A DNA stretch of 64,000 nt from JBHELB01 sp041859045 (GTDB lineage Bacteria > Hydrogenedentota > Hydrogenedentia > Hydrogenedentales > SLHB01), in the NCBI GenBank assembly GCA_041859045.1, contig JBHELB010000060.1, positions 34,781 through 98,780 of the forward strand, given 5' to 3'. Under the pieces are notes generated by a model. The model searched no databases and had not been told where the DNA came from. It was given only the letters and a program-made list of their open reading frames with translations. A program made the position numbers and the translations under genes. Positions 8,657 to 17,194 of the stretch are shown here, in pieces; the first letter of the stretch is position 1; each line of letters opens with the position of its first letter.

Positions 8657-9760
8657 ATGGTTCCATTCAGAGACGAGTTGGAGAAACTGCTTCAGGGCGC
8701 ACTCCCCGTGCTTGAGGCGATGGCCGATGAGGTGATGGTCATCGATCGAGACTTTAACATTGTGTGGATTAACGAAACGAAGCGACGCCACTTTCCCCAT
8801 GCCGCGCTGGATCAGAAATGCTACGAGGTGTTCGAACGACGAAGCGCGGTCTGTGAACACTGCGCAATTTTCGAGGCGATTGAAACGGGGAAGCCGTGCC
8901 GCAAGTCGGATCATACCCACACGGAAAATGGCATGGATTGGTATGGTCATCCGTTTGTGAACGACATTTCGGCCAGTCCCTTGCGTAATGCCGCGGGCGA
9001 CATTGTGGGATGCATTGAGGTCGTTCGGGACATTAGCGATTCTTACCGCACACGTCGGCGGTTGGCGGCGCTTACGGAGGAGATGAAGAATGTCCTCCAT
9101 GTGTTGTCGCACGATCTCATCTCTCCGTTGGTCTCGATACAGGGATTCGTGTCCAAGATCGAGCGCCGCTACGGCCAGCATTTCGATGACAAGGGGCAGC
9201 ACTATATCCGGCGCATCACGGAAAACATCGGGTTCATGGACCAGCTCATCAAGGTGTTGCTGGACACGTCCCGATTGCTGCGGCAGGAACTTCACCTCAA
9301 GGACGTCGATTTGCGGACATTGACGGCGGAGACGGCGGCGCAGGTCGAGCAGGCGCTGGCGCAGCGGCAAGGACGCATCGAGATCGTTGAGCCGTTGCCG
9401 GGCGCGCACTGTGACCCGGTGCGCATTGGCCAGGTATTGCTGAACCTAATGGGCAACGCGATCAAATTCGCGGAGGAGGGTCGGCCGCTGGTGCTCACCA
9501 TCGGTTTCAGCAATGGCTCTTATTTCGTTCAGGATAATGGTCCCGGCATCGAGCCGGAGTGTCACCAGAAAATCTTCCAACCCTTCACGCGCGCGACTTC
9601 CAAAAATGTTCCGGGCTTGGGCATGGGGCTTCATATTGTGCGCGAGATTATCGACAAGCACGGCGGGCGGATTTGGGTGGATCCGGAATATCGCGACGGC
9701 GCGCGGTTTCGATTCACCTTGCCGCCGCGAATGCCCGAAGAGACGACGGACCTCAGTTAG
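8657..9760 (+). CDS. PAS-domain histidine kinase
   Basis: 367-aa soluble kinase. PAS domain at about 15-128 includes a cysteine signature C55-x10-C66-x2-C69 and a further Cys81; the same C-x10-C-x2-C spacing occurs in the PAS domain of the hybrid kinase at 4679. HisKA has His152 in 'VLSHDLISPL', with a HATPase domain showing 'LLNLMGNAIKFA', 'DNGPGIEP' and 'GLGMGLHIV'. This kinase core resembles those of Rcp1-partnered phytochrome-like kinases, so the receiver 36 nt upstream is the likely partner. Last gene of the island; a convergent minus-strand gene ends 53 nt downstream. Confidence 0.92.
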   Translation: MVPFRDELEKLLQGALPVLEAMADEVMVIDRDFNIVWINETKRRHFPHAALDQKCYEVFERRSAVCEHCAIFEAIETGKPCRKSDHTHTENGMDWYGHPFVNDISASPLRNAAGDIVGCIEVVRDISDSYRTRRRLAALTEEMKNVLHVLSHDLISPLVSIQGFVSKIERRYGQHFDDKGQHYIRRITENIGFMDQLIKVLLDTSRLLRQELHLKDVDLRTLTAETAAQVEQALAQRQGRIEIVEPLPGAHCDPVRIGQVLLNLMGNAIKFAEEGRPLVLTIGFSNGSYFVQDNGPGIEPECHQKIFQPFTRATSKNVPGLGMGLHIVREIIDKHGGRIWVDPEYRDGARFRFTLPPRMPEETTDLS

Positions 9761-9813
9761 CGTGCTCTAAACAAGAGGGCAGCCATTTGGCATCGCGCAT
9801 TTTAGAAAGTGCG

Positions 9814-12672
9814 TTAATTGAGTGCGGCGAGTTCTTGCTCCAACGCCTGGCGGATCTCGGGGGGAAGCGTCGGGATTTTCAGCAGTCTATCGTAGTCGAT
9901 TCGCGCCGATTCGGGTTGTCCCGCGAACGCATACGCTTTGGCGCGCAGCCACAAGAGCTCGAGATCGTTGGGCGCGCGCTCGACGCCCAACTGCGCCGTC
10001 TTGATCGCCTGGCGTGCATCGCCGAGTTGGAGTTGAAGTTTCGCGAGCAGCTTGGCGCATGCCGCCGCATCGCTTCTCTTTACGTTAGGTAGCGCGGTCG
10101 CAAGAAGGTCGTGAGCGATATCCGGACTTCTTTCGGCCAGTGCCGTTCCTAAACGAAACTGGATAGCCGCCAAGCGTTCGCCGCGGAGATGCGCTGCGGA
10201 GGCTTCGAGGGCACACACGCGCGCAAACCATGGCGCGGCTTGGCCTGTGGCAAAAAGCGTTGCCAGGCGGTCAACCGAGGACTCCCAGGCCTCAGGCCCC
10301 TGGCGAAGGATGGCGATAAGCCCGGGCACCCCCGCAAACGCGGGCCGTCCGGAACGCGCCATCGCCGTCATCTCGAGTTCCCCGAGAAACGCGTCGCGCA
10401 ACCCATTGGCAAGGGCGAAACTGTGGTACGCCGTCCACGCGTCGAAATCCTCCGGATCATGGGCGACCGCGTTGCGGAAACACGCGTGCGCGCGCGCATG
10501 GTCGCCCATGCCTTCCTCGAGGGCGGCGGCGCGCCATACCTCGAGGCGGGATGCCAGCGCGGCCTGCGCCTCGACAGACGTTTCCAATTCGCCAAGACGA
10601 TTTTTCGAAGCGTCGAGAAAGGGTCCGAAGAAGCCAAACTTGCGCGAGAACCCGAAGAAAGCGCTCCACATCTCGGCATCGCCGGGTTCCGCACATACGG
10701 CGCGATAGAGCGCGTGTGCGGCATCGCCGCGCTGTCCCATCGCGGCTTCGTTTTGCGCCAACAGTTTGAGCATGAGGGTCGACGTGGGATTCAATTCGAG
10801 GGCGGTGCGCAGGTCGCGCTCAATCGCGCCGTGCAATTCTGACAACGACGCGCCCCCCGTCCCGGTTCTTCGCTGTTTGGCTTTGATACGTTCCGCCATG
10901 ACAAACTGAATTCGTGCGCGGATATCAACCACGTCGGCATACTGAGGCGCCAAGACCGCCGCCTTGTCCGCTTCCTCAATGGCTTGGTCGAGCGCTTGAT
11001 CTGCCCCGGGCCCGCCGCCGATGCCTTGATTGAAGAGTTGCTGTGCGCGGCGGATGTGGGCATCGAGGTAGGTCGGGTTCAACTGAAGCGTCCGTTCGAA
11101 CGCCGACATTGCGCGGTTGGCTTCATGAAGCGCAAGACAGGCGCGGCCATAGCCGTACCAAATGCTCCAATCGTAAGGCGTTAACGCGATCGCGCGTTGA
11201 TAGGCCTGCTTCGCTTGGGGGTATGCGTTCGCGCCCATGGCCGAATAACCTTGCTGAATTTCCAGTTGGGCGAGGAGTGCGCGCAGGCCGAAAGCAGGTA
11301 TTGCGATCAGCGCCAAACTCGTGGCTACGCGCCAAGCCACGCGCCAGACGGCAACACGCGGCGGCGCGGGAGACGTCACGTCCTTCGACAAGCCGGCGAT
11401 CATTCCGGCAAGCATGAATAGCCATGCGGCAGCAACAGGGGTATGTAGATTGAACCCGAATTGTCCGTCAACCCATGCCGCCAGGAAACAAGCGCCCGCG
11501 GCATAGCCGAAGACGGAGCGCCCGCGGTCGCGCGCGGTGAGGGCGAGCCGCAGCGAATAGACGACGCCGAAGAGCATGAAGGCCATGTACAGCACCGCGC
11601 CCGCAAGCCCGCCTTCCACGCCGGCCTCGAGTCCCTCATTGTGGACGTGATCGTTCATCCGGTAGGCGCGCGCGAAATACTCCTTCTCATACTGTGTCCA
11701 ATACCGCGGGTTTTCCACGAAGTAGCCGCCGAGGCCTCGGCCCAACAGAGGGCGCTCTTGGATCATGCGGGCGGCGCCTTCAAAGGAGTGAATGCGCAAG
11801 AGCAGCGAGCGTTCGAGCGGTAGCGGCGCGCCATACTTGTGCGTGCTCACGGTAATCACAGCCGCGCCAGCGCCAAGGACAAGCAGGGCGAACGCAGTGA
11901 GCGAGAGCGCGATGATACGTTCGGGGCGGGGGGTGAATCGGCGAAACATGCCGACCAGAAGCAGCAGGAGCACCGCGGCGGCCAAACCCAAGAGCGCGCT
12001 CCGGGTATGGGTGAGGCCAAAATGCACAAAGGAGATCGCCGCGAGCATGAACGGCCACACGGCGCGGCGGGTTACGCCAAGTCCGGCCCCGAGCAACACC
12101 GCCAACACGAGCACATGCGATGCGAAATTCGGATTGCCAAATGTGGCCGGTCCTTCACGCAGGATACCGTCCGGATCCTGCCAGGAAAAGGGGTCGAGGC
12201 CCGCGCGTTGAGCGAATCCATAGAGCGTGGCCAGCACCATCGTTCCACAGAGTGTGGTCACAAGCCCCCAGGCCCGGCCCGGCGTTCGCACCACGCCCGA
12301 GGTGACGAGATAGAGCAGATAGAGCGCCACGAGGGAATTGAACTCGGAGAACGCAAAGCCGCGATTGATGGCGAACACGCTCATTACGCCGAAAATCGCG
12401 ACATACGCCGTCAGAATGAAAAACAACCGCGAGGGAAGTTCAAGCGTGCGGCCTCGGCGAAGACTATCCCACATCCCCACCAAGGCCAACCCGGCGCTGG
12501 CGGACTGAAGTATAAAGTACTTGATGGCCGTGGTGTCCGAGGCGATGGGCAGAATAGCAAGCACCACCGCCACAGTGAATACGCCCAGCAGCACGCAGCG
12601 GGTGCGCCCCTCGCGCGGATTCGCGGCGAGGGGAGACGGGGCTACAGTTATCGATGCGGACGAAGTTCGCAC
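9814..12672 (-). CDS. O-antigen ligase/polymerase family protein with TPR tail
   Basis: 952 aa from a GTG start. The first ~450 residues contain about a dozen hydrophobic segments and an O-antigen ligase (Wzy_C/WaaL) region with the large periplasmic loop ('ERPLLGRGLGGYFVENPRYW', then 'DHVHNEGLEAGVEGGLAG' carrying the conserved His). From about residue 460 to the end are tetratricopeptide repeats ('AYPQAKQAYQRAIALTPYDW' and similar). The TPR tail should be extracytoplasmic and may bind substrate or partners. It is last in the minus-strand glycan operon and follows the ArnT-like transferase. Ligase versus polymerase cannot be told from sequence. Confidence 0.85.
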   Translation of the reverse strand: MRTSSASITVAPSPLAANPREGRTRCVLLGVFTVAVVLAILPIASDTTAIKYFILQSASAGLALVGMWDSLRRGRTLELPSRLFFILTAYVAIFGVMSVFAINRGFAFSEFNSLVALYLLYLVTSGVVRTPGRAWGLVTTLCGTMVLATLYGFAQRAGLDPFSWQDPDGILREGPATFGNPNFASHVLVLAVLLGAGLGVTRRAVWPFMLAAISFVHFGLTHTRSALLGLAAAVLLLLLVGMFRRFTPRPERIIALSLTAFALLVLGAGAAVITVSTHKYGAPLPLERSLLLRIHSFEGAARMIQERPLLGRGLGGYFVENPRYWTQYEKEYFARAYRMNDHVHNEGLEAGVEGGLAGAVLYMAFMLFGVVYSLRLALTARDRGRSVFGYAAGACFLAAWVDGQFGFNLHTPVAAAWLFMLAGMIAGLSKDVTSPAPPRVAVWRVAWRVATSLALIAIPAFGLRALLAQLEIQQGYSAMGANAYPQAKQAYQRAIALTPYDWSIWYGYGRACLALHEANRAMSAFERTLQLNPTYLDAHIRRAQQLFNQGIGGGPGADQALDQAIEEADKAAVLAPQYADVVDIRARIQFVMAERIKAKQRRTGTGGASLSELHGAIERDLRTALELNPTSTLMLKLLAQNEAAMGQRGDAAHALYRAVCAEPGDAEMWSAFFGFSRKFGFFGPFLDASKNRLGELETSVEAQAALASRLEVWRAAALEEGMGDHARAHACFRNAVAHDPEDFDAWTAYHSFALANGLRDAFLGELEMTAMARSGRPAFAGVPGLIAILRQGPEAWESSVDRLATLFATGQAAPWFARVCALEASAAHLRGERLAAIQFRLGTALAERSPDIAHDLLATALPNVKRSDAAACAKLLAKLQLQLGDARQAIKTAQLGVERAPNDLELLWLRAKAYAFAGQPESARIDYDRLLKIPTLPPEIRQALEQELAALN

Positions 12673-12788
12673 GGGACACGCCGTTCTCCGATTGGAAACA
12701 CGCCAGCACCGTTGCGCGGTGCTATGTTAGGAGCATACCCGTCGCGCGGCACGGTATCAAACGCTACCGGCAAGCGCGGGATTCTTTT

Positions 12789-14633
12789 CTATCGCTGCGC
12801 CGCGTCGTTTGCGAGCAGTAGCACGTCGCGACTGCCGACACCTTGATTCTTCAAGGCGGTTAGCTTGCGCAGCTGCGGTTCAAGCGGCAGTATCCATCGC
12901 CAGTCCTCTTCCTGCACAAACATGTACGCCGGGGTATCGCTCAGCAGCTTTGCCGCAAGGTCGTCGAGCGTCTTCTGCATGGAGGCCTCGAACGCCGCCG
13001 CCAATTCCGGCGGCGCCTTTGCCCCGGCCAGCGCTTCATGCACCCGTGCGCGAAGTTCGGCGAGTTGCGCGTCTGTTAGGGTCGAGCCGTCACCGATCGG
13101 ACGGTCTTCAAATGCCGCCGTCAGCGCTTTGCGCAACTTGCGTTGCAGACGCGCCATCTCATCGAGCGGAATATCGCGCGCGCCCTCAATCGGCAGCAAG
13201 TCGCAGAGTACCGGCGTGTGGAAATGATGCGAATAGAAGATGTACTCCTCGCGCGAAAACCCCACGGAGTATAGGTCGAAAGAGCGGCCTTCCATTGCGG
13301 CGGTCCGTACCGGCTCGCAGAACTCCTTTGCGCCTTTATACCCGTCCAACGCGGGAAACACCCACATCGCCGCGGCCAATGCGCAGGCCGCAAAACTCGC
13401 CGCCAATACGCGCATCAACGCCGTTCCTGGGGTAAAGAGGGCATATGCGAGTGTGGCGAGACCGAGCACGACCAGGAGCGCGCCAAAGAAGACCATATTC
13501 ATGACCGTGAGTTCTGCATACGAGATGGACACAAACGCGGCAACGCCCATAGCGATCAATCCCGCGCCCCAGACCCCGAGCATCCACCTGCGGGCGCGCG
13601 CACGCGGTTCTTCGAGCAGGGCGAGGCCGCTTCGCGCAAATAGAATCGCTACTGCCGGATACAGCGGTAGCAAGTACATCGGCCGCTTACCAACGCAGAT
13701 CGTGAAAAAGATGAATGCGGGCAGGATCCAGCTCAGCAGAAGGCGCATCGCCAGACCGTCGCGTCGATGTTTCCACACCCATACAACGGTCCACGGCAAG
13801 AGCACCGTCCACGGCAGCCAGTTGACGGGCAGATTCTCGAGGTAATACCAAGGCCATTGTGCCTTACTGACGCCGAGAAAGAAGCGTCCGATGGTTTGGC
13901 GAAACAGGTTGCCGCCCACCGCCCCTTCAATGGCGGTGCTCTGCGCATCGGCGGGAATGCGCGCGTGCATTAGCGCAAGCCAAATCGAAATCGCGCCGAT
14001 TGCGACCGCGAGACCGATCCACAAGTGCATGCGCTTACGCTCGGCCCGTTGTCCCCAGTAGAAGGCGTACGTCATGAGGAGGGGAAACACCAGCGCGGGC
14101 GGACCTTTCGCGTAGAGCGCCGCTGCGATGGCGCCGTAGAACAAGAGCAACGCCACCGGGCGGCGGTCCTCATGCCAGATCCAGAACGCATACAGCGCCG
14201 CCGTGAGGCACGCCGTGAGCAACATGTCCGTGCGCACCGACCGTGCCTCCCACCAGAACAGCATCAGCGTACAGAGCACGACCGCCGACCAGCCCGCGAC
14301 GCGCGCGCCATACAGCCGACGCGCCAGCAGAAACGTGAACACGACCGTGAGCAGCGCCGCCACCGCCGACGGAATGCGCGCGGTCCATTCGTTGACGTCG
14401 CCCCTTGCCCACGACGCGAGCGCGATGGACCAAAACAGCAGCGGGGGCTTTTCTTTGTAGACTTCGCCGTTGATGTGCAACACGATCGGCTCGCCGGACT
14501 GCATTATTTCGCGGGCGACCTGGCCAAAGCGCGGCTCATCGGGTGGCCAGAGGCTGTATCCGCCGAGGTTGGTGAGGAACAGCACCGCCGCCAGCAGCAG
14601 CGGGCCAAGCAGGGGCAGAGGAACGCGGCGCAT
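12789..14633 (-). CDS. ArnT-like GT-C glycosyltransferase (GT39/GT83, PMT_2)
   Basis: 614-aa integral membrane protein. The first extracytoplasmic loop has the acidic catalytic motif 'WPPDEPRFGQVAREI', and 'EKPPLLFW' follows, both typical of ArnT/PMT_2 enzymes that use polyprenyl-phosphate sugars. About eleven to twelve membrane segments are seen up to residue ~420, then a soluble C-terminal domain. The likely donor is the undecaprenyl-phosphate-hexose made by the GT2 encoded two genes upstream, with an intervening lipid-A N-terminal domain protein. The acceptor (lipid A, core or polymer) is unknown. Confidence 0.87.
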   Translation of the reverse strand: MRRVPLPLLGPLLLAAVLFLTNLGGYSLWPPDEPRFGQVAREIMQSGEPIVLHINGEVYKEKPPLLFWSIALASWARGDVNEWTARIPSAVAALLTVVFTFLLARRLYGARVAGWSAVVLCTLMLFWWEARSVRTDMLLTACLTAALYAFWIWHEDRRPVALLLFYGAIAAALYAKGPPALVFPLLMTYAFYWGQRAERKRMHLWIGLAVAIGAISIWLALMHARIPADAQSTAIEGAVGGNLFRQTIGRFFLGVSKAQWPWYYLENLPVNWLPWTVLLPWTVVWVWKHRRDGLAMRLLLSWILPAFIFFTICVGKRPMYLLPLYPAVAILFARSGLALLEEPRARARRWMLGVWGAGLIAMGVAAFVSISYAELTVMNMVFFGALLVVLGLATLAYALFTPGTALMRVLAASFAACALAAAMWVFPALDGYKGAKEFCEPVRTAAMEGRSFDLYSVGFSREEYIFYSHHFHTPVLCDLLPIEGARDIPLDEMARLQRKLRKALTAAFEDRPIGDGSTLTDAQLAELRARVHEALAGAKAPPELAAAFEASMQKTLDDLAAKLLSDTPAYMFVQEEDWRWILPLEPQLRKLTALKNQGVGSRDVLLLANDAAQR

Positions 14634-14653
14634 TGGAGAAGCTCCTTGTATGG

Positions 14654-15349
14654 CTACTCCGCATCAACCTTTCGCTCGGGATGACGCCAGATAAGCCAGA
14701 TATTGCGAAGATAGACAAACATCGTTGCGGCCATTCCCGCGGCAAACACCCATTCCCCGCGCTGATAGAAGCACGAGAATTGCAGTAACGACGCGACGAC
14801 GCTGAAGTACCAAAACGCCTTGGGAATTACGCTGCGGCGCTGGCGCTCGGTTGCGAGCCATTGCACGATGAACCGCGCGCTGAAGAACACCTGCCCCAAC
14901 GCGCCAATCCCGAGCCAAAACCAGGTATGGCCTGCGTGACTGTTCTCGGAAACCTTCGGGTGTTCAATTTCGCGCAGCCAGATATAGGCGGTGAACCCGA
15001 CGGAAATCAGCGTGACCAATACCACCGCCCCGTGCAGCGCAAGATTTTTCATCGCGCTCAGCCGTCCGCGCTCGCGCCAGATGTGAACGATATTTCGCGC
15101 GTAGATCGTGAGGTTGAAGCACTGGCTCAACGCGCCGAGTGGCGATCGATCGACGATAGCCCATTGCATGAGCAATACCGAGCCGATGCTGCTCATGTAC
15201 CAGAAGACGGCAGGCACCACACTGCGGCGGCGCACCTCCGAGACGATCCACTGCACATAGAAGCGCCCATAAAATAGGGCCGCGCCCACGATGCCCACCG
15301 CGTGGCTTAGTGTGCGTAGCGACTCGACGGACGTCCCCGCCAACGTCAT
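14654..15349 (-). CDS. Tandem lipid-A-biosynthesis N-terminal domain (LABN) membrane protein
   Basis: 231-aa membrane protein made of two copies of the LABN domain (PF07578 type). The copies read 'GRFYVQWIVSEVRRRSVVP' and 'ARFIVQWLATERQRRSVIP', each followed by a 'FWY' block. About seven membrane segments. The ATG at 15347-15349 overlaps the stop of the GT2 gene as ATGA; an upstream in-frame start would lie inside that gene. Encoded between a DPM1-like GT2 and an ArnT-like GT-C, it may help present or flip polyprenyl-phosphate sugar. That role is inferred from context only. Confidence 0.85.
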   Translation of the reverse strand: MTLAGTSVESLRTLSHAVGIVGAALFYGRFYVQWIVSEVRRRSVVPAVFWYMSSIGSVLLMQWAIVDRSPLGALSQCFNLTIYARNIVHIWRERGRLSAMKNLALHGAVVLVTLISVGFTAYIWLREIEHPKVSENSHAGHTWFWLGIGALGQVFFSARFIVQWLATERQRRSVIPKAFWYFSVVASLLQFSCFYQRGEWVFAAGMAATMFVYLRNIWLIWRHPERKVDAE

Positions 15350-16065
15350 TCGTCGTCTCCCTCGATCTGAAACGGCACGTAACGCTTGCGCAGCCAGCCT
15401 ACGCCGATCAGGTCGTAGATGCCGCGCCACAGACGGTTGTTAAGGCCATATTTCGACACGCCATGCACGCGTGCGTGGTGGGTGACTGGGCACTCGACGA
15501 TGGACAGTCCCGCCGCGCGCACCATCACCGCGAAGAAACGATGTTGGCCGTTGAAGGAGATGAGATGACGGATGCACCGTTTGCGAAACCCTTTCGAACC
15601 GCACCCGGAGTCGCGGATGCCGTCGTGCAGCAGTCCATCGCGGACGCGATTGGCCACGCGGCTCGAGAAGCGCCGGAACCACGAGTCGTGTCGCTCCGCG
15701 CGGTAGCCGCATACGCAGTCATACTGCTTCAACAACTCGAGAAACGTTGGGAAATCGCAGGGGTCGTTCTGCAGGTCGCCGTCGAGCGTCAAGATGTATT
15801 CGCCCCGCGCGCGCCGCATGCCTGCGATGAGCGCCGCCGACTGACCGCTGTTGCGCACGAGGTGGACGGGCCGCACGTGCGGGTCCCGCGCCGCCAGGGC
15901 CTCCAACGCGGCCCGGGTGCCGTCGGTGCTGCCGTCGTTTACATAGACGCCCTCGTACTCCCACTCCGGCAACGCCGCGAACACCTCCGCCACGCGCGCC
16001 GCGAGCAGCGGAACATTGGTCTCTTCGTTGTAAAAAGGCACTACGACGGAAACGAGCATTTTCAT
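15346..16065 (-). CDS. DPM1/ArnC-like GT2 polyprenyl-phosphate glycosyltransferase
   Basis: 239-aa GT-A fold family 2 enzyme: 'VSVVVPFYNEE' at the N-terminus, 'NDGSTDGT' nucleotide contact, 'TLDGDLQNDP' with the metal-binding DxD, and the acceptor-loop arginines in 'CGYRAERHDSWFRR'. This is the pattern of dolichyl/undecaprenyl-phosphate mannosyl- or glycosyltransferases. It has no C-terminal membrane helices, so it should act at the inner face of the membrane. Start at ATG 16065 rather than 16122, because the conserved fold begins two residues later. Translationally coupled to the LABN gene. Confidence 0.88.
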   Translation of the reverse strand: MKMLVSVVVPFYNEETNVPLLAARVAEVFAALPEWEYEGVYVNDGSTDGTRAALEALAARDPHVRPVHLVRNSGQSAALIAGMRRARGEYILTLDGDLQNDPCDFPTFLELLKQYDCVCGYRAERHDSWFRRFSSRVANRVRDGLLHDGIRDSGCGSKGFRKRCIRHLISFNGQHRFFAVMVRAAGLSIVECPVTHHARVHGVSKYGLNNRLWRGIYDLIGVGWLRKRYVPFQIEGDDE

Positions 16066-16162
16066 AGGAATACCATCCCTCCAACGATCATGGAAGTATA
16101 GCGCAATCCACGCGAGCCGCACAAAAAAGGTACAAATCCGCGGCCGATTTCGGGAATATGCG

Positions 16163-17194
16163 CTAAGTCGCTAGCCGTACGGTCTTGACCAGCTCCAGAA
16201 TGTGTTCGAACGGCGTTTCCCGCAGGAGGCCGTGACTGAGGTTGAAGATGTGGCCTCGGTGTTCGCCCTCGGCGAGGCAGGCGCGTGCGGAGGCGGTGAT
16301 TGCCTCGATCGGGCCGGTGGCGAGCAGATGGTTGTCGAGGTTGCCCTGGAACACTCGGTTTGGCCCAAGTGCCGTGCGCGCTTGGCGTATGCCGACGGTG
16401 CTCGGCAAGCTGATGATGTCCGCGCCCGCGGCGTCGAGGTCGTCGAGGTGCGGCCACTCCCGTGCGAACTGAATCGTCGGCACGACTCCGCGCAGCCCCG
16501 CGAACACGCGCTGTTGATACGGCAGCGCAAACTCGGCGTAGGCGGCGCGGTCGAGCAGGAATGCGGCCGATTCGAACAACTGCACCGCGGCGGCCCCGGC
16601 GTTGGCCTGCATACGCAAGTAGGCGATCATGACATCCGCCATCAGTCCCAGCAGCCGGTGTGCTTGTTCCGGACGTTCCGCAAGAAACTGCTTCAACTTT
16701 GGCGCGGTCTCGCCGAAACTTCCGCCCTCAACGAGAAAGGTCAGCAACGTCAGCGGCGCGCCCGCAAAACCGAGCACCGGCAGGGGCTCATCGAGCATGC
16801 CGCGGACCCGCGCGAAGGTCTCCGGGATACAGGCAAGTTCGTTCTCTGGGTCGAACGCGTGCAGCCGGTCGAGATCGTCCCAGTCGCGCAGCGGCGTTTC
16901 GAGCGTAGGGCCCGGACGAAACAGAAAACGCGCGCCCATCGGGGCCAGCGGCGTCAGAATGTCCTGGTACACGATCAACGCATCGACGCCGAATCGCTTG
17001 GGCAATAGCGTAATCGGCGCGGACCACTCGGGCGCGTTGAACAGAATTTCCAGCGGCAGTCCGCTTTTCTCGCGCAATTCAAGATACGCCGGGTCGGTGC
17101 GCCCGGCCTGGCGCATCAGCCAGACCGGGGTCCGCTCCGTTTTTTCTCCGCGTGCCGCGCGACAAAATAGGCTGTCTCGCCAGGATTCGCTCAT
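16163..17194 (-). CDS. hemE: Uroporphyrinogen decarboxylase
   Basis: 343-aa cytoplasmic enzyme converting uroporphyrinogen III to coproporphyrinogen III in haem synthesis. Family motifs are intact: 'PVWLMRQAGR' near the N-terminus, 'DALIVYQDILTPL', 'GFAGAPLTLLTFLVEGG' and the C-terminal 'RGHIFNLSHGL'. Length is normal. Its ATG overlaps the stop of the uronate-isomerase-like gene as ATGA. Its place in a glycan operon, away from other haem genes, is unusual. A functional link to the neighbours is not evident. Confidence 0.96.
   Translation of the reverse strand: MSESWRDSLFCRAARGEKTERTPVWLMRQAGRTDPAYLELREKSGLPLEILFNAPEWSAPITLLPKRFGVDALIVYQDILTPLAPMGARFLFRPGPTLETPLRDWDDLDRLHAFDPENELACIPETFARVRGMLDEPLPVLGFAGAPLTLLTFLVEGGSFGETAPKLKQFLAERPEQAHRLLGLMADVMIAYLRMQANAGAAAVQLFESAAFLLDRAAYAEFALPYQQRVFAGLRGVVPTIQFAREWPHLDDLDAAGADIISLPSTVGIRQARTALGPNRVFQGNLDNHLLATGPIEAITASARACLAEGEHRGHIFNLSHGLLRETPFEHILELVKTVRLAT

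Noticed and set aside
9761..9813. Bidirectional terminator between convergent genes
   Set aside because: CGCATTTTAGAAAGTGCG gives a short imperfect stem and no T-run.
9814..12846. Long plus-strand frames opposite the O-antigen ligase/TPR gene
   Set aside because: Arg/His/Gly-rich shadow frames of the GC-rich minus-strand gene.
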